The position numbers and the translations under genes were made by a program. From Roseimicrobium gellanilyticum (GTDB taxonomy: Bacteria > Verrucomicrobiota > Verrucomicrobiia > Verrucomicrobiales > Verrucomicrobiaceae), in assembly GCF_003315205.1 (NCBI RefSeq), contig NZ_QNRR01000002.1, positions 838,881 to 902,880 on the forward strand: a DNA stretch of 64,000 nucleotides, read 5' to 3'. This document shows, one piece after another, positions 52,395-60,245 of the stretch. The notes below the pieces were generated by a model, which made no database searches, had not been told where the DNA came from, and worked only from the letters and a program-made list of their open reading frames with translations. The number at the start of each line of letters is the position of its first letter. The stretch's first letter is position 1.

Positions 52395-54182
52395 TCACCC
52401 CGCCCGCCGCACTTCCATCCCAATGAGGCACACGTCATCGTCGAACTCCGCATGCTGTGAAAAGTCACGCACATCACCCAGCACCCGATGCAGCAGATCG
52501 TGTGGCGATTCATGGGACCGATGCTCTACCACTTCCGCCAGACGCTCGTGGCTGAAAAGGTCTCCAGACGGATTCTCCACCTCGAAGAGTCCATCCGTGA
52601 ACAGCATGAAGAAGTCACCCGCCGAGATGTCCTCCCGTCTGGTCTCATAGGTGGCATCCTCGAAGAGGCCCAGTGCCCTGCCAGCGTGGCCGTTGCCATT
52701 TCCCATGGAGTGCACACGGCGGGTACGCCGATTAAGCCGTAGCGGTTGTGGATGGCCCGCATTGGCATAGAGCACCTCGCCACGCTCCACATCCGCCACC
52801 AGGTAAAATGCCGTGGCGAACATGGTGGAGCCAGTTTGCTTCAGTGATCCAATCATCGCCCGGTTGATTCTCGCCAGCAGATCGCCGGGATCACGCGCAC
52901 GACTGATTTCCTCACCCACCAGCGCTCGCATCATGGCGGTCACCAGCGCGGCACGCACGCCATGTCCCATGACATCGCAGATGAAGATGCCCACTGCATT
53001 GTCCGAGATCGGCATCACATCAAAGTAGTCGCCGCTCACGCCACCGGTAGGGAAATAGAAGCTGAAGAACTTCAGCGCGCTCTCTCCCTTGGCACAATCG
53101 GGCGGCACCCTCGGGAATTTCTGCGGCAGCATCGCGAGCTGCAGTTCCCGGGCCATGTTCAGCTCCTGCTCCATCTGCTCGTTCTTTTCCCGCAACTCCT
53201 GCGTGCGCTTGATGACCCGCACCTCAAGCTGCTCGTTGAGCGCGCAAAGTTCCTCCTGGGCCTGGTTGCGCTCCACCTCAGCGCGGTCCAGCCGGCCACC
53301 CACCAGCGCGGCCACCCGGGCAATGACATAGCCCAGCAACACCGCGACAGACAATGCCGCGAGCGCGGACAGCAGCACCGGGTTCACATGATAGTTCGTC
53401 AGCACCCAGTTCCGCACCGCGCCATCGATGAGCACCGCTGCCACGGTCATGGGGAGGAAGGAGCGCAGCAGCAGGGCACGGGTGGAGCTGCCCACGAGCT
53501 GATTCAATGGCCAGCCCTCCGGCCCCAGAGAAGCCAGCAACGCGATGCCAAAGCACAGGAACGCCGTGGCCGTGGTGAGCGCCACAGGGATGATGGTGCC
53601 GCCATAGAGCAGGGGAGTGCCGTACCAGTATCCCAGCAGCACCACAAGGCTCACCAGCGTCATGCCAAAGGCCGTGATACCTGCAGCCCACGTGCCTGGT
53701 CGCAGGGTGGCCAGCAGGAGCGCCACACCACCGAGCAGGAAATTCCCCGCTGTCACCGGCGACATGCGCCCCGTGGGCACCGAGCCGAACATCTCTGGAC
53801 TCCGCACAAGCAGTTCCTCAAGTCCAAAACGCCACCCCGTGCTGAACTCGATCACCTTCATCACCGCAATACACGAAACCAACGCCGCGGCCACGACCGA
53901 CACCACACGGAGGCCCTGCCTTGAGGCGAAGAGGCGCACCATCAGCGAGCCGCCCAGCAGCGCGAAGCACAGTGCCGTGCTCGGTGCCATGGGAATATAG
54001 CGAGCACGCACACTCGCCAGCAGTGGCCAGCCTCCCATCCAGGCAGCAAGTGTCAGGAAACTCAGCGTAACGGTGAAGAGCGCCCCGGCGAATGCGATGC
54101 GGAAATACAGCCGTGGCAGCGCCGGCACTCTCGTGCCGAGCCCGCTCTCATCGGAGGAAGAAGATGCGTCCGTACCAGCCAT
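52395..54182 (-). CDS. Membrane-bound PP2C-type (SpoIIE/RsbU) serine phosphatase
   Basis: 595 residues. About nine hydrophobic segments (about 25-300) form an integral membrane sensor of the MASE-like kind. A coiled coil follows (about 305-345, ELCALNEQLEVRVIKRTQELREKNEQMEQEL), then a PP2C phosphatase: GGVSGDYFDVMPI, FICDVMGHGVRAALV, FTDGLFEVENP and DDDVCLIGMEV, with the metal-binding Asp residues. RsbU-like enzymes dephosphorylate anti-sigma factor antagonists. No partner genes are near, so the output pathway is unknown. Confidence 0.88.
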   Translation of the reverse strand: MAGTDASSSSDESGLGTRVPALPRLYFRIAFAGALFTVTLSFLTLAAWMGGWPLLASVRARYIPMAPSTALCFALLGGSLMVRLFASRQGLRVVSVVAAALVSCIAVMKVIEFSTGWRFGLEELLVRSPEMFGSVPTGRMSPVTAGNFLLGGVALLLATLRPGTWAAGITAFGMTLVSLVVLLGYWYGTPLLYGGTIIPVALTTATAFLCFGIALLASLGPEGWPLNQLVGSSTRALLLRSFLPMTVAAVLIDGAVRNWVLTNYHVNPVLLSALAALSVAVLLGYVIARVAALVGGRLDRAEVERNQAQEELCALNEQLEVRVIKRTQELREKNEQMEQELNMARELQLAMLPQKFPRVPPDCAKGESALKFFSFYFPTGGVSGDYFDVMPISDNAVGIFICDVMGHGVRAALVTAMMRALVGEEISRARDPGDLLARINRAMIGSLKQTGSTMFATAFYLVADVERGEVLYANAGHPQPLRLNRRTRRVHSMGNGNGHAGRALGLFEDATYETRREDISAGDFFMLFTDGLFEVENPSGDLFSHERLAEVVEHRSHESPHDLLHRVLGDVRDFSQHAEFDDDVCLIGMEVRRAG

Positions 54183-54385
54183 GCGAGAATGTGATTTCCT
54201 GCAACTGAATCGGATGCCACAGGGACATCACGGGACGGGGGCCGCCTAACCAATCGCCCTGTTGCGCTGGGAATCAACCGTTTCTGCAAAGGAACTGGCA
54301 GCGTCGATTTCTCTCCGGGGCTGACTGGGGGATTGACTGTTTCGCAATTCCTAGTCAGATCGGGTCCGACAAATAAAGGAAAAAC

Positions 54386-54796
54386 ATGGGCCTGTTCGAC
54401 TTCTTCAAAAAGCAAAAACCAAAAAAACCACCGACGCCCTTCGAGACGCTGGCGGCCCTCAGCAAGTTTCAGAATGTGTCCGAGTGCAATCCAGAGTTCT
54501 ACACGAAGCACAAGAAGGCCATCGACATGACGGTGGGCTTTATCGGATTTGTCGCCTCGCAACACGAGAGCCTTGCTCAAGTCTTCATCTACAGCGCAGC
54601 ACCGCTTCCCGGCATTGCCAAGACCGTCGAGAGCGCCATGGCTGCCGCGAAGCTCGAGCAGAGGACGGTCGATTTCATCGACTCAACGATGACCACCATG
54701 ATGCAGGCCCTGCTGCCTGCAGTGAAGGATCCCGATCTTCCCGACTATCTCACGGAATGCGTCTGGCCAATTGAAGGCGCGTTTGAGCGAGCCTAG
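54386..54796 (+). CDS. Protein of unknown function, 136 aa
   Basis: No signal peptide. The N terminus is Lys-rich (FFKKQKPKKPPTP), then mostly helical: FETLAALSKFQNVSECNPEFY, MTVGFIGFVASQHESLAQVFIY and QALLPAVKDPDLPDYLTECVWP. The last 20 residues resemble the end of an amphipathic helical bundle. Transcribed alone, divergent from the phosphatase gene. No family recognised. Confidence 0.55.
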   Translation: MGLFDFFKKQKPKKPPTPFETLAALSKFQNVSECNPEFYTKHKKAIDMTVGFIGFVASQHESLAQVFIYSAAPLPGIAKTVESAMAAAKLEQRTVDFIDSTMTTMMQALLPAVKDPDLPDYLTECVWPIEGAFERA

Positions 54797-54861
54797 CCGG
54801 TAGTCGGAGAGGGGACTCCAGCAACACTTGCCTGGAGCGGACCTCCCAGCCAGCATCTGTG

Positions 54862-54999
54862 ATGTCAGAGCCCGCGCGCAGATGGCACATGGCCACTTGG
54901 TGTGTTGCCGTGCTTGCGGTGCCAATGCTCTACATGATGAGCCTGCCGGTGGTCACCGCGCCCATTCCGAAACCGAAATTCACACTGGAGGAAAAGTGA
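54862..54999 (+). CDS. Possible small membrane peptide, 45 aa
   Basis: ATG-to-stop frame below the usual size cut-off. It encodes MSEPARRWHMATWCVAVLAV continuing with a hydrophobic segment and the tail PIPKPKFTLEEK. One membrane span (about 12-33), a positive N terminus and a polar C terminus are as in genuine small membrane proteins. No convincing ribosome-binding site was identified. Small ORFs of this kind are common by chance, so support is modest. Confidence 0.4.
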   Translation: MSEPARRWHMATWCVAVLAVPMLYMMSLPVVTAPIPKPKFTLEEK

Positions 55000-55093
55000 G
55001 GCGCGCACAGCCTCGCCATGGGTCATGTCCTTTCAAGGGAACACCCTGGGCACCGCTTTCTTCTTCCATGCCCTTCCTTGAGGCTACTCTTTC

Positions 55094-55309
55094 TCAGAGT
55101 CCTTGCTCAGCACACACACGCGCTTGCCATCGGCGCTGCTCACGCATCTCACAGTCCAGGCATGTGAGCTGCGCCTCGATCTCACAGGCATGGCACCTGA
55201 GCCCTTTTCGGCATGCGAAGGCTTCTTGGTACGAACCAAAATGGCAGTGGTCTTGAAAAGTTCTTGATATGGCATTGATGTAAAAACTGACGCTCTACTG
55301 TCCTGTCAT
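55094..55309 (-). pseudogene. Degraded copy of the small coiled-coil gene at 59861-60154
   Basis: Read on the minus strand from the ATG at 55309, 72 codons align with the N-terminal 70 residues of the intact gene about 4.8 kb to the right. Shared parts are SVxFYIxAISRTFQ, YxEAxAxRK and EAQxxxLDxE. Codon 5 is TAG, so translation from the original start would stop. Similarity continues into the upstream non-coding DNA (GGAAAAACGC shared). It is therefore a decayed duplicate, not convergence. Confidence 0.75.
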
Positions 55310-55720
55310 CCGCGTTGTTCGGTTTCACCTCTTGGCAAAGGACATCTATTCCACGGAAAAACGCTACTGAAAACGACAAGAGTCAGGAAAGCTAATCAAA
55401 TTCTGTAGCCATCGCGGCCCAAGTGCCCTCCGGCCGTCAATCAACGGCTAAAAAAGACTTCACAATGACGCCTTGCACTATTCTCAGCGTGAACCAGAGC
55501 TCAAACTTGGCGCTGCCAAAAACCTATCGCGGATTCACAATCCGGCGTGCACTACACAATACAAAACTTTTCTTTCACAATTAACTATATCCAGAAGGAA
55601 ACGCGACACAGGCTCGCACCACCTCGTGTGTGTAGCAGAGTGGGGGAGCTCTCCAAGACCCCGCCCGTCCGGATGCATCTTGTGATCCCGGCGGGCGGAT
55701 GATACCACTTTGGGCAAGTC
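55310..55720. other. Gene-free stretch in the accessory region
   Basis: No gene seen. The first part is the upstream region of the pseudogene and keeps similarity to the upstream region of the intact paralogue. A GC-rich imperfect hairpin (55660-55695) lies 25 nt past the stop of the following minus-strand gene. Just before it, GACCCCGCCCGTCCG (15 nt) also occurs, on the other strand, in the terminator at 59568-59602. The remainder shows nothing recognisable. Confidence 0.4.
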
Positions 55721-56293
55721 CTAGTCGCGTACGATGGTCGCTTTCCCGGGAGGCTTGGAGCCAGCGGCATTGAGGTTGTAGTCGCCCACGTCAAATGTCA
55801 GCCAACCCACGGGCACGGGAGGCGCCTTTTGATGCTCACCGAGCACGTTGAAGTATCCGTCCGGTTTGTGGGCATTGCCCTCTCCGGCCCACTCAATCGA
55901 GACACTGATGGGCTGATCGCCAGGCGCTTTGAAGACCAGCTCGCCATCCAGCAGGATCGTCTTCAGGGGCGACGCATTGAAATCCTGCACGTCCCAGAAC
56001 TCGATTTTTCCAACCTTCTCCTGTCCCATGTCCGTGCGGACCGTCGCACTCAAGTGGAACTGGCCACCATTCCCCTGAGTACCCGAGGAACCCGGCGCCC
56101 CGAGCGTAGCGCCCTTGGCTTCGATGCCTCGAAAGATGAACTTGTAAAGGCCGCCGGGGAAGTCATAGCGCACCTTGAAAGGTGCCTGGGTCGTCTTGAC
56201 CGAACCAGTGGGAACCCCGGGGCCACCGAGGGTGATATCTGCTAGGGCCGGGAGAGCCAGCAGCGACAGTGTGATTGATAAGAGCGCTTTCAT
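55721..56293 (-). CDS. Secreted protein of unknown function
   Basis: 190 residues. Signal peptide MKALLSITLSLLALPALA followed by DITLGGPGVPTG. The mature part is strand-rich: FKVRYDFPGGLYKFIFRGIEAKG, GGQFHLSATVRT, ILLDGELVFKAPGDQPISVSIEW and VGWLTFDVGDYNL. It looks like a beta-sandwich or jelly-roll protein. A start nine codons upstream is possible but weakens the signal peptide. Located at the edge of the accessory region; nearby DNA has short repeats with GAGCAATT just upstream of its start. Confidence 0.65.
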   Translation of the reverse strand: MKALLSITLSLLALPALADITLGGPGVPTGSVKTTQAPFKVRYDFPGGLYKFIFRGIEAKGATLGAPGSSGTQGNGGQFHLSATVRTDMGQEKVGKIEFWDVQDFNASPLKTILLDGELVFKAPGDQPISVSIEWAGEGNAHKPDGYFNVLGEHQKAPPVPVGWLTFDVGDYNLNAAGSKPPGKATIVRD

Positions 56294-56389
56294 GCAATTG
56301 GCAATACAGAGCAAAAACATGGTTTAGCCTGCAATTTAGAGCAATTATGAGCAATTTGAAGCAATGCCCTACGCCTAGTTCTTAGCTCC

Positions 56390-56640
56390 GCCTCAGCATG
56401 GTACTTCGGTCTCAATCCTCCGGCCCAGCCCCGCTCGCCGGTCTTTCTGGGGCCGGAATTGCTCAGACTGCCAGAGATTGTGACCAATGCCTGGAAACCA
56501 CATCCATCACCACACGCTCCCGCTACCCGGCGCGCGAAAACCACCGGCGCATCATCTCCTAGATGCATCGCTACCTTGATGATTGCCATGCTTCATCTCC
56601 CGCCGCGGCATCTTCTGACCGCACGAAGGATGAGGCCACA
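56390..56640 (+). pseudogene. Decayed REP-associated tyrosine transposase (RAYT) relic
   Basis: Two frames together resemble the intact RAYT about 0.9 kb downstream. Frame 1 (near 56402-56530) reads WYFGLN, LPEIVTNAW and HPSPHAPATRRA, matching YFTTF, IPAPVLQAW and HPPPHDAATQRA. Frame 2 (from 56542) reads HRR, then an in-frame TAG, then MHRYLDDCHASSP, matching HRRFTVRMHRFLDDCHGSCP. The frameshift, stop and missing HxH/Tyr half show it is dead. No gene was found between the relic and 56820. Confidence 0.55.
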
Positions 56641-56820
56641 TCGCCCGCCAACTACCTCAAACGTCCCGCTACGAGCCCACGAAAACGTCCGCTTCGCCCA
56701 GCTGCTCGGGTAAACGATGGATTAGCAACTGCACGATTGTCCGATGCCTACGACTCTTTCTTCTTGTTCCCAGAGTAGCCAAAGACCAGATTATTGGCAG
56801 GAACACCACTCGCTCTTGAG

Positions 56821-57045
56821 ATGAACTTTCCCGACGAAGCGAAAGACTGTGTCATGGCAACCTGCCGGAGTGCAGGCGCCCAATTCTCCGTCATCAGCGT
56901 CATCCAGAAGTTGTCCGCGAGCCGTCCGGACCTGCTGCACGAGTTCCCCGATGCCTGGGACAGACTCGTCCGGGAGCGAAAAGTGCGGATCTCCCGCGCC
57001 GGTGAACCCTGTTTGTATGAGGTATCGCAGGGGGATGTTGGCTGA
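56821..57045 (+). CDS. Small protein of unknown function, possible winged-helix-like
   Basis: 74 residues, no signal peptide. Helical stretches (PDEAKDCVMATCRSAGAQFSVISVIQKLSASRPDLLHEF) are followed by a beta-hairpin-like end (KVRISRAGEPCLYEV). The order could suit a small winged-helix fold, but no motif proves it. A TTG start nine codons earlier is possible. It lies between the RAYT relic and the REP-like repeats, so it could be a passenger of the accessory region. Confidence 0.4.
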   Translation: MNFPDEAKDCVMATCRSAGAQFSVISVIQKLSASRPDLLHEFPDAWDRLVRERKVRISRAGEPCLYEVSQGDVG

Positions 57046-57074
57046 ACTGACCCGCGAGCGGGGAGACTGCTGAA

Positions 57075-57292
57075 GGAACACCAAACGTGGCTTCGCCAAT
57101 GTGGCCCACGCTGCCCCCCAGCGTGAATTAGAACCCAAGCGCGAAGCGCCCAATTTCTCATTCCGGTATATTGCAAACCACCCGCCTAACGCATTCTTTT
57201 CTCCCGCCGCCCATTCCAAGCATCCACAAGAGGCGCTGCGCGCAAACGGTTCAATTCACGCTGAGGGCAGCGTGAGCCAGATTGATGGCGCT
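57075..57292. repeat. Inverted pair of REP-like units (family C) left of the RAYT gene
   Basis: Two units face each other. Each contains the hairpin CACGCTG-loop-CAGCGTG (at 57107-57125 and 57257-57274), flanked by a second GC-rich palindromic arm (AAGCGCGAAGCGCC on one side, GGCGCTGCGCGC on the other). The left unit also carries an extension (ACCAAACGTGGCTTCGCCAA) that recurs inverted at the far right copy (58441-58470). Between the two, about 80 nt hold no gene. Confidence 0.78.
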
Positions 57293-57351
57293 TCACTTTT
57301 GTGCTAACAGCAATCTACACCAAACAATTTGTCTGACGCATCCCCTGCAAC

Positions 57352-58011
57352 ATGATTGAACCCTTCCTCTCCGACCCACACCCCTGGGCCACGATTGGAA
57401 GCGGCAGAGGAGGGGAGTACGCCTGGTTCGAAGCCGAGGCGGAAGTCGGCCATGCATGGGGAAGGCATCTGCCCCACTGGCGGCAGGGTGGGGTGGTCTA
57501 CTTCACCACCTTCCGTACGGAGGATTCCATCCCGGCGCCGGTGTTGCAGGCCTGGCAAAGAGAGCGTGACCAATGGCTCGAACTTCATCCGCCTCCGCAT
57601 GATGCTGCCACCCAGCGCGCATACCATCGACGCTTCACCGTCCGCATGCATCGTTTCCTTGACGACTGCCATGGTTCCTGCCCCATGCGTGATCCTGCCG
57701 CTAGGAAGATAGTTACTGACGTCCTGCTGCATGACGATGGCAAGGAAGGAACCGAAGGCTGTGCCCTGGATGCCTTTGCCGTCATGCCCAATCACGTGCA
57801 TGTCCTCGTCTGTCCAAACCCCGATACCTCCATGTCAGAAGTCGGCAAGACCTGGAGGCGAATCACCTCCCATCATCTGAACAAGCACCTGGGTCGCCAC
57901 GGCATCTTCTGGCAGCACGAAGGCTGGGACCACATCGTCCGCAGCCCACGGCATCTGGACCGCTACCGCCGCTACATTTGGGAGAATCCCTTACATCTGC
58001 CGAAGGTATGA
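57352..58011 (+). CDS. REP-associated tyrosine transposase (RAYT, Y1_Tnp/IS200-like)
   Basis: 219 residues. Y1 transposase motifs: VVYFTTFRTED near residue 48, AFAVMPNHVHVLV with HVH at 148-150 (metal-binding HUH), IFWQHEGWDHIVR and the C-terminal YRRYIWENPLHLPK with candidate catalytic Tyr205/Tyr208. Single-copy RAYTs process REP hairpins as single strands. Both sides carry inverted REP-like units, as expected for a REPtron. A start further upstream is unlikely because the REP unit lies only 60 nt before the ATG. Confidence 0.85.
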   Translation: MIEPFLSDPHPWATIGSGRGGEYAWFEAEAEVGHAWGRHLPHWRQGGVVYFTTFRTEDSIPAPVLQAWQRERDQWLELHPPPHDAATQRAYHRRFTVRMHRFLDDCHGSCPMRDPAARKIVTDVLLHDDGKEGTEGCALDAFAVMPNHVHVLVCPNPDTSMSEVGKTWRRITSHHLNKHLGRHGIFWQHEGWDHIVRSPRHLDRYRRYIWENPLHLPKV

Positions 58012-58130
58012 CCTAAGCGGAGGAGTTGGGAATGGCAGGGGGGAGCTAAAAGCCCACCACGAAGGCCTTGCTACATCCCGTTGACGATTGGTTTTCGCAC
58101 AAGACTAAGGATCTCGTGCCGAAAGCAGTC

Positions 58131-58167
58131 GTGAAATTGGTAGACGCACTAGACTCAAAATCTTGTG
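58131..58167 (+). repeat. Partial tRNA-Leu (CAA) fragment, 37 nt
   Basis: GTGAAATTGGTAGACGC, then A, then CTAGACTCAAAATCTTGTG matches the D arm to anticodon arm of the intact tRNA-Leu(CAA) at 28340-28423 with a single change (A for G). Neither acceptor stem nor T arm is found around it. Such partial tRNAs are left where integrating elements insert at a tRNA or where a duplicate has decayed. Confidence 0.75.
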
Positions 58168-58198
58168 CTCATGCTGCAAGCAGACTGCCTTCCAAAAA

Positions 58199-58475
58199 GG
58201 AGCGCCAGCAAAGTGGCTCACGCTGCCCCCAGCGTGAATCAAAAACCCAAGCGCGAAGCGCCTAACTTTCTCAGGGGTCAGCTACCCGCCTGACACGACA
58301 CCTTCCTCGCAGTCACCAGCCGGCGCACAGGGCAGCCATCATCCGGCACTGTGGACGCGATCTCCCAAGAGTGACAACACGCCAAGGAAACAGAGGCGCT
58401 GCGCGCAAAAGGTTCAATTCACGCTGGGGGCAGCGTGAGCCACATTGGCAAAGCCTCGTTTGATGTGCCTCGATG
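58199..58475. repeat. Inverted pair of REP-like units (family C) right of the RAYT gene
   Basis: Same unit as on the left, with hairpin cores CACGCTG-loop-CAGCGTG at 58219-58236 and 58421-58438. The right unit carries the extension CCACATTGGCAAAGCCTCGTTTGAT, the inverse of the extension of the far-left copy. The left unit of this pair shares its inner flank (GGCGCT...TGGC) with the inner unit of the left pair. The RAYT is therefore framed symmetrically by four units. Spacers share TTTCTCA and ACCCGCCT. Confidence 0.78.
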
Positions 58476-58847
58476 GGGGAGACCACGGCGGGAGGGTAGG
58501 GCAGGGGCGAGGGTGGCCCCCGGCTATGCCGCTCCAAGTTGGGCGAGGGGGCGCGATGCGCGTGCTAGCTCCGCCGTCCATTGCGCCGCCCTCGGTTGCG
58601 GTGGCGGTCGCAGAGGCAGTGCGGCTTTCTTCGCTGCATGCCAATTCGCAAGGCCCCGAACTTCAGTTCGGTGGCCGGTATGCCGTCTATGTAGCAAAAA
58701 ACGTCAGCCGTGCGTAGACACGGAAGCACGTATTGCACCTGCGGCGCTTTGCGCTTTGCGCTTTGCCCTCATCGTTGTGGTTTTCTGACGGGCCTTGTAA
58801 ACCCGGCTGCTTGTAACAGTGTCGCAATACAGTCCTAGACTAAGAAT
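58476..58847. other. Gene-free GC-rich stretch between REP-like units and the HEPN-like gene
   Basis: No reliable gene; one frame of about 90 residues on the plus strand lacks any recognisable fold and is not called. A small hairpin (CCGAACT/AGTTCGG) lies near 58656-58671, and a triple repeat of GCGCTTT near 58742-58768. The stop codon of the next minus-strand gene comes directly after this stretch. Confidence 0.35.
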
Positions 58848-59555
58848 CTAGTCAACATCTTTTTTTGGCAGGCGTTTGAGAATGAGCAAGAGTCGAATAG
58901 CAGTTTCGACGAACTCCATTGCCACTTCAGGAGTAACGGTCTCTGGCGCGTGCACCGCCGTATTTCGTACATTTCGGAGTTTCAAGTAAGCCTCTGCCGC
59001 AGAATCGTCGATGCTCATCAGCGCGAGTCGCACGAGAGGGAAATGTTGCTTAGCTCTTGAGGTCACTATCGCGGCTTCTTCAGCGACCCTTTCCCACATT
59101 CGCACGATGGCAGATACTGGAGCAAGCAAGGCCTCTGCACGGAGAGCCTGGACATCCAACAACTCTTGCATCGACCACCCGGCGTAAGGCTGAGCAGGGG
59201 TGGGCGGAGGCGTAGTAGTCGGGGCAGGGGTATTGGTAGGGGTGGTGACAGCCGCCTCCAAGTCACCTTCCTTTGTCTCGACGTTCTCAGTAGCTCGCTC
59301 AACAGCATCCGAAGCCGCCACCAAATCGACCTCCATTTCGCCGTACTTCAGCTTTGAAAGACGCATCTTCTTGAGAAGCTCCCTAATATCAGCCCTCAGA
59401 AGATACACAACGAGCACCACTGCAACGGGCCAAGAAACCTCACCTAGGAGCTGGAGGAAAGAGGGAACAAACAGCCTAATGAATTCGGAAAATACGTCGC
59501 CGAATTGCTGGAGAAGAGGCGGCAGAAATACCGTGATGAATTCGCTGTACGTCAT
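58848..59555 (-). CDS. Membrane protein with HEPN/DUF4145-like C-terminal domain
   Basis: 235 residues. Two hydrophobic stretches near the N terminus (about 4-33 and 41-54), then an amphipathic charged part (about 55-100) and a Thr/Pro linker (TPAPTTTPPPTPAQP). The C-terminal 110 residues are all-helical, with LRNVRNTAVHAPETVTPEV near residue 200. The R-N-T-A-V-H pattern (R-x4-H) resembles the catalytic motif of HEPN RNases, though related domains are often structural. A terminator-like hairpin lies 12 nt before its start. Function unknown; a membrane-linked nuclease or toxin is one possibility. Confidence 0.65.
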   Translation of the reverse strand: MTYSEFITVFLPPLLQQFGDVFSEFIRLFVPSFLQLLGEVSWPVAVVLVVYLLRADIRELLKKMRLSKLKYGEMEVDLVAASDAVERATENVETKEGDLEAAVTTPTNTPAPTTTPPPTPAQPYAGWSMQELLDVQALRAEALLAPVSAIVRMWERVAEEAAIVTSRAKQHFPLVRLALMSIDDSAAEAYLKLRNVRNTAVHAPETVTPEVAMEFVETAIRLLLILKRLPKKDVD

Positions 59556-59557
59556 GG

Positions 59558-59599
59558 CAAAAGAAAACCCGCCCGTGTTACAAGCACGGACGGGCGGGG
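59558..59599 (-). terminator. Terminator-like hairpin just before the start of the HEPN-like gene
   Basis: On the minus strand a stem CCCGCCCG-T-CCGTG pairs with CACGGGCGGG around a 7-nt loop, followed by TTTTCTTTTG; the start codon ATG is at 59555, immediately after. It may end the transcript of the small coiled-coil gene upstream (59861-60154), or act as an attenuator in the HEPN-like gene's leader. Confidence 0.7.
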
Positions 59600-59860
59600 T
59601 CGAAGACTCCTAGCTGCTGATGAGGGCAAGCTAAGGGTGATTAACACCTTCTCACTTTTTTTCAAGCGATTCTGTCAAACGATATTTTGTTTAATATTAC
59701 ATACAGTGCATAACAGCATTTGTATAACCATTCCCCTCTTGAGTGGCGCTTATCAAGCGCGCCGTAATTCGGCAGCGTATAGCCATTTGTATAATTCAGA
59801 CGCTACACCGCAGCCGTTCCACGTGTTTTATGATACACCAACGCAATGCGCAACAACGTT
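59600..59860. other. AT-rich intergenic region with short repeats
   Basis: Markedly AT-rich compared with the rest of the window. CATTTGTATAA occurs twice in the same orientation (59717-59727 and 59784-59794), 67 nt apart, in similar context. GTTCCACGTGTTTT at 59816-59829 resembles half of the palindrome at 60916-60929. No ORF is convincing. A promoter, operator or origin could lie here. Confidence 0.4.
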
Positions 59861-60154
59861 CTAATGCGCATCGGCATTTGCATCACCCCCACCGCTATGG
59901 TTGGCTCCGTCTGCTTTCGCCTCCGTGCCTAGCTTTTTCCAGAGCCCTTGAATTGCACGAACACCCGTTTCCCGCTTGTACTGGTGGCGAATTTCAGAAT
60001 CCAAGTATTCGATTTGTGCCTCGAGCTGACGAACGTAGAGCATGAGCTCTTTTCGTCGGGCAAGCGCTTCGTGGTACCGACGAGAATCACAGTATTCCTG
60101 AAAAGTTCTTGATATGGCATCGATGTAAAACCTGACACTTTCCCGCCTTGTCAT
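59861..60154 (-). CDS. Small coiled-coil protein of the accessory region
   Basis: 97 residues. Strongly helical, charged coiled coil: RRYHEALARRKELMLYVRQLEAQIEYLDSEI with heptad hydrophobics. N terminus TRRESVRFYIDAISRTFQEYC looks like a second helix; the C terminus is flexible (GANHSGGGDANADAH). No signal peptide. A degraded second copy lies at 55094-55309, showing that this gene and its upstream region have been duplicated in the region. Its gene and the following TM protein gene lie on the same strand 91 nt apart. Confidence 0.65.
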   Translation of the reverse strand: MTRRESVRFYIDAISRTFQEYCDSRRYHEALARRKELMLYVRQLEAQIEYLDSEIRHQYKRETGVRAIQGLWKKLGTEAKADGANHSGGGDANADAH

Positions 60155-60245
60155 CCGCGTTTTTCCTTTCCACCCCTCGGAGAAAGATTTCTAAGCGGCG
60201 GAAAAACGCAAACGAAAATCGTAGGAAGCGGCTCAACTAGTCACA

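Noticed and set aside
52962-53924. 320-residue plus-strand frame across the PP2C gene
   Set aside because: Antisense to the membrane region; His/Gln/Arg-rich and no motif.
58445-58717. 90-residue plus-strand ORF to the right of the REP-like units
   Set aside because: Begins inside the repeat unit and shows neither fold nor ribosome-binding site.
59700-59730. dif-like XerCD site near AGTGCATAACAGCATTTG
   Set aside because: Agreement with known dif arms is weak and depends on gaps; kept only as a possibility in the AT-rich region finding.
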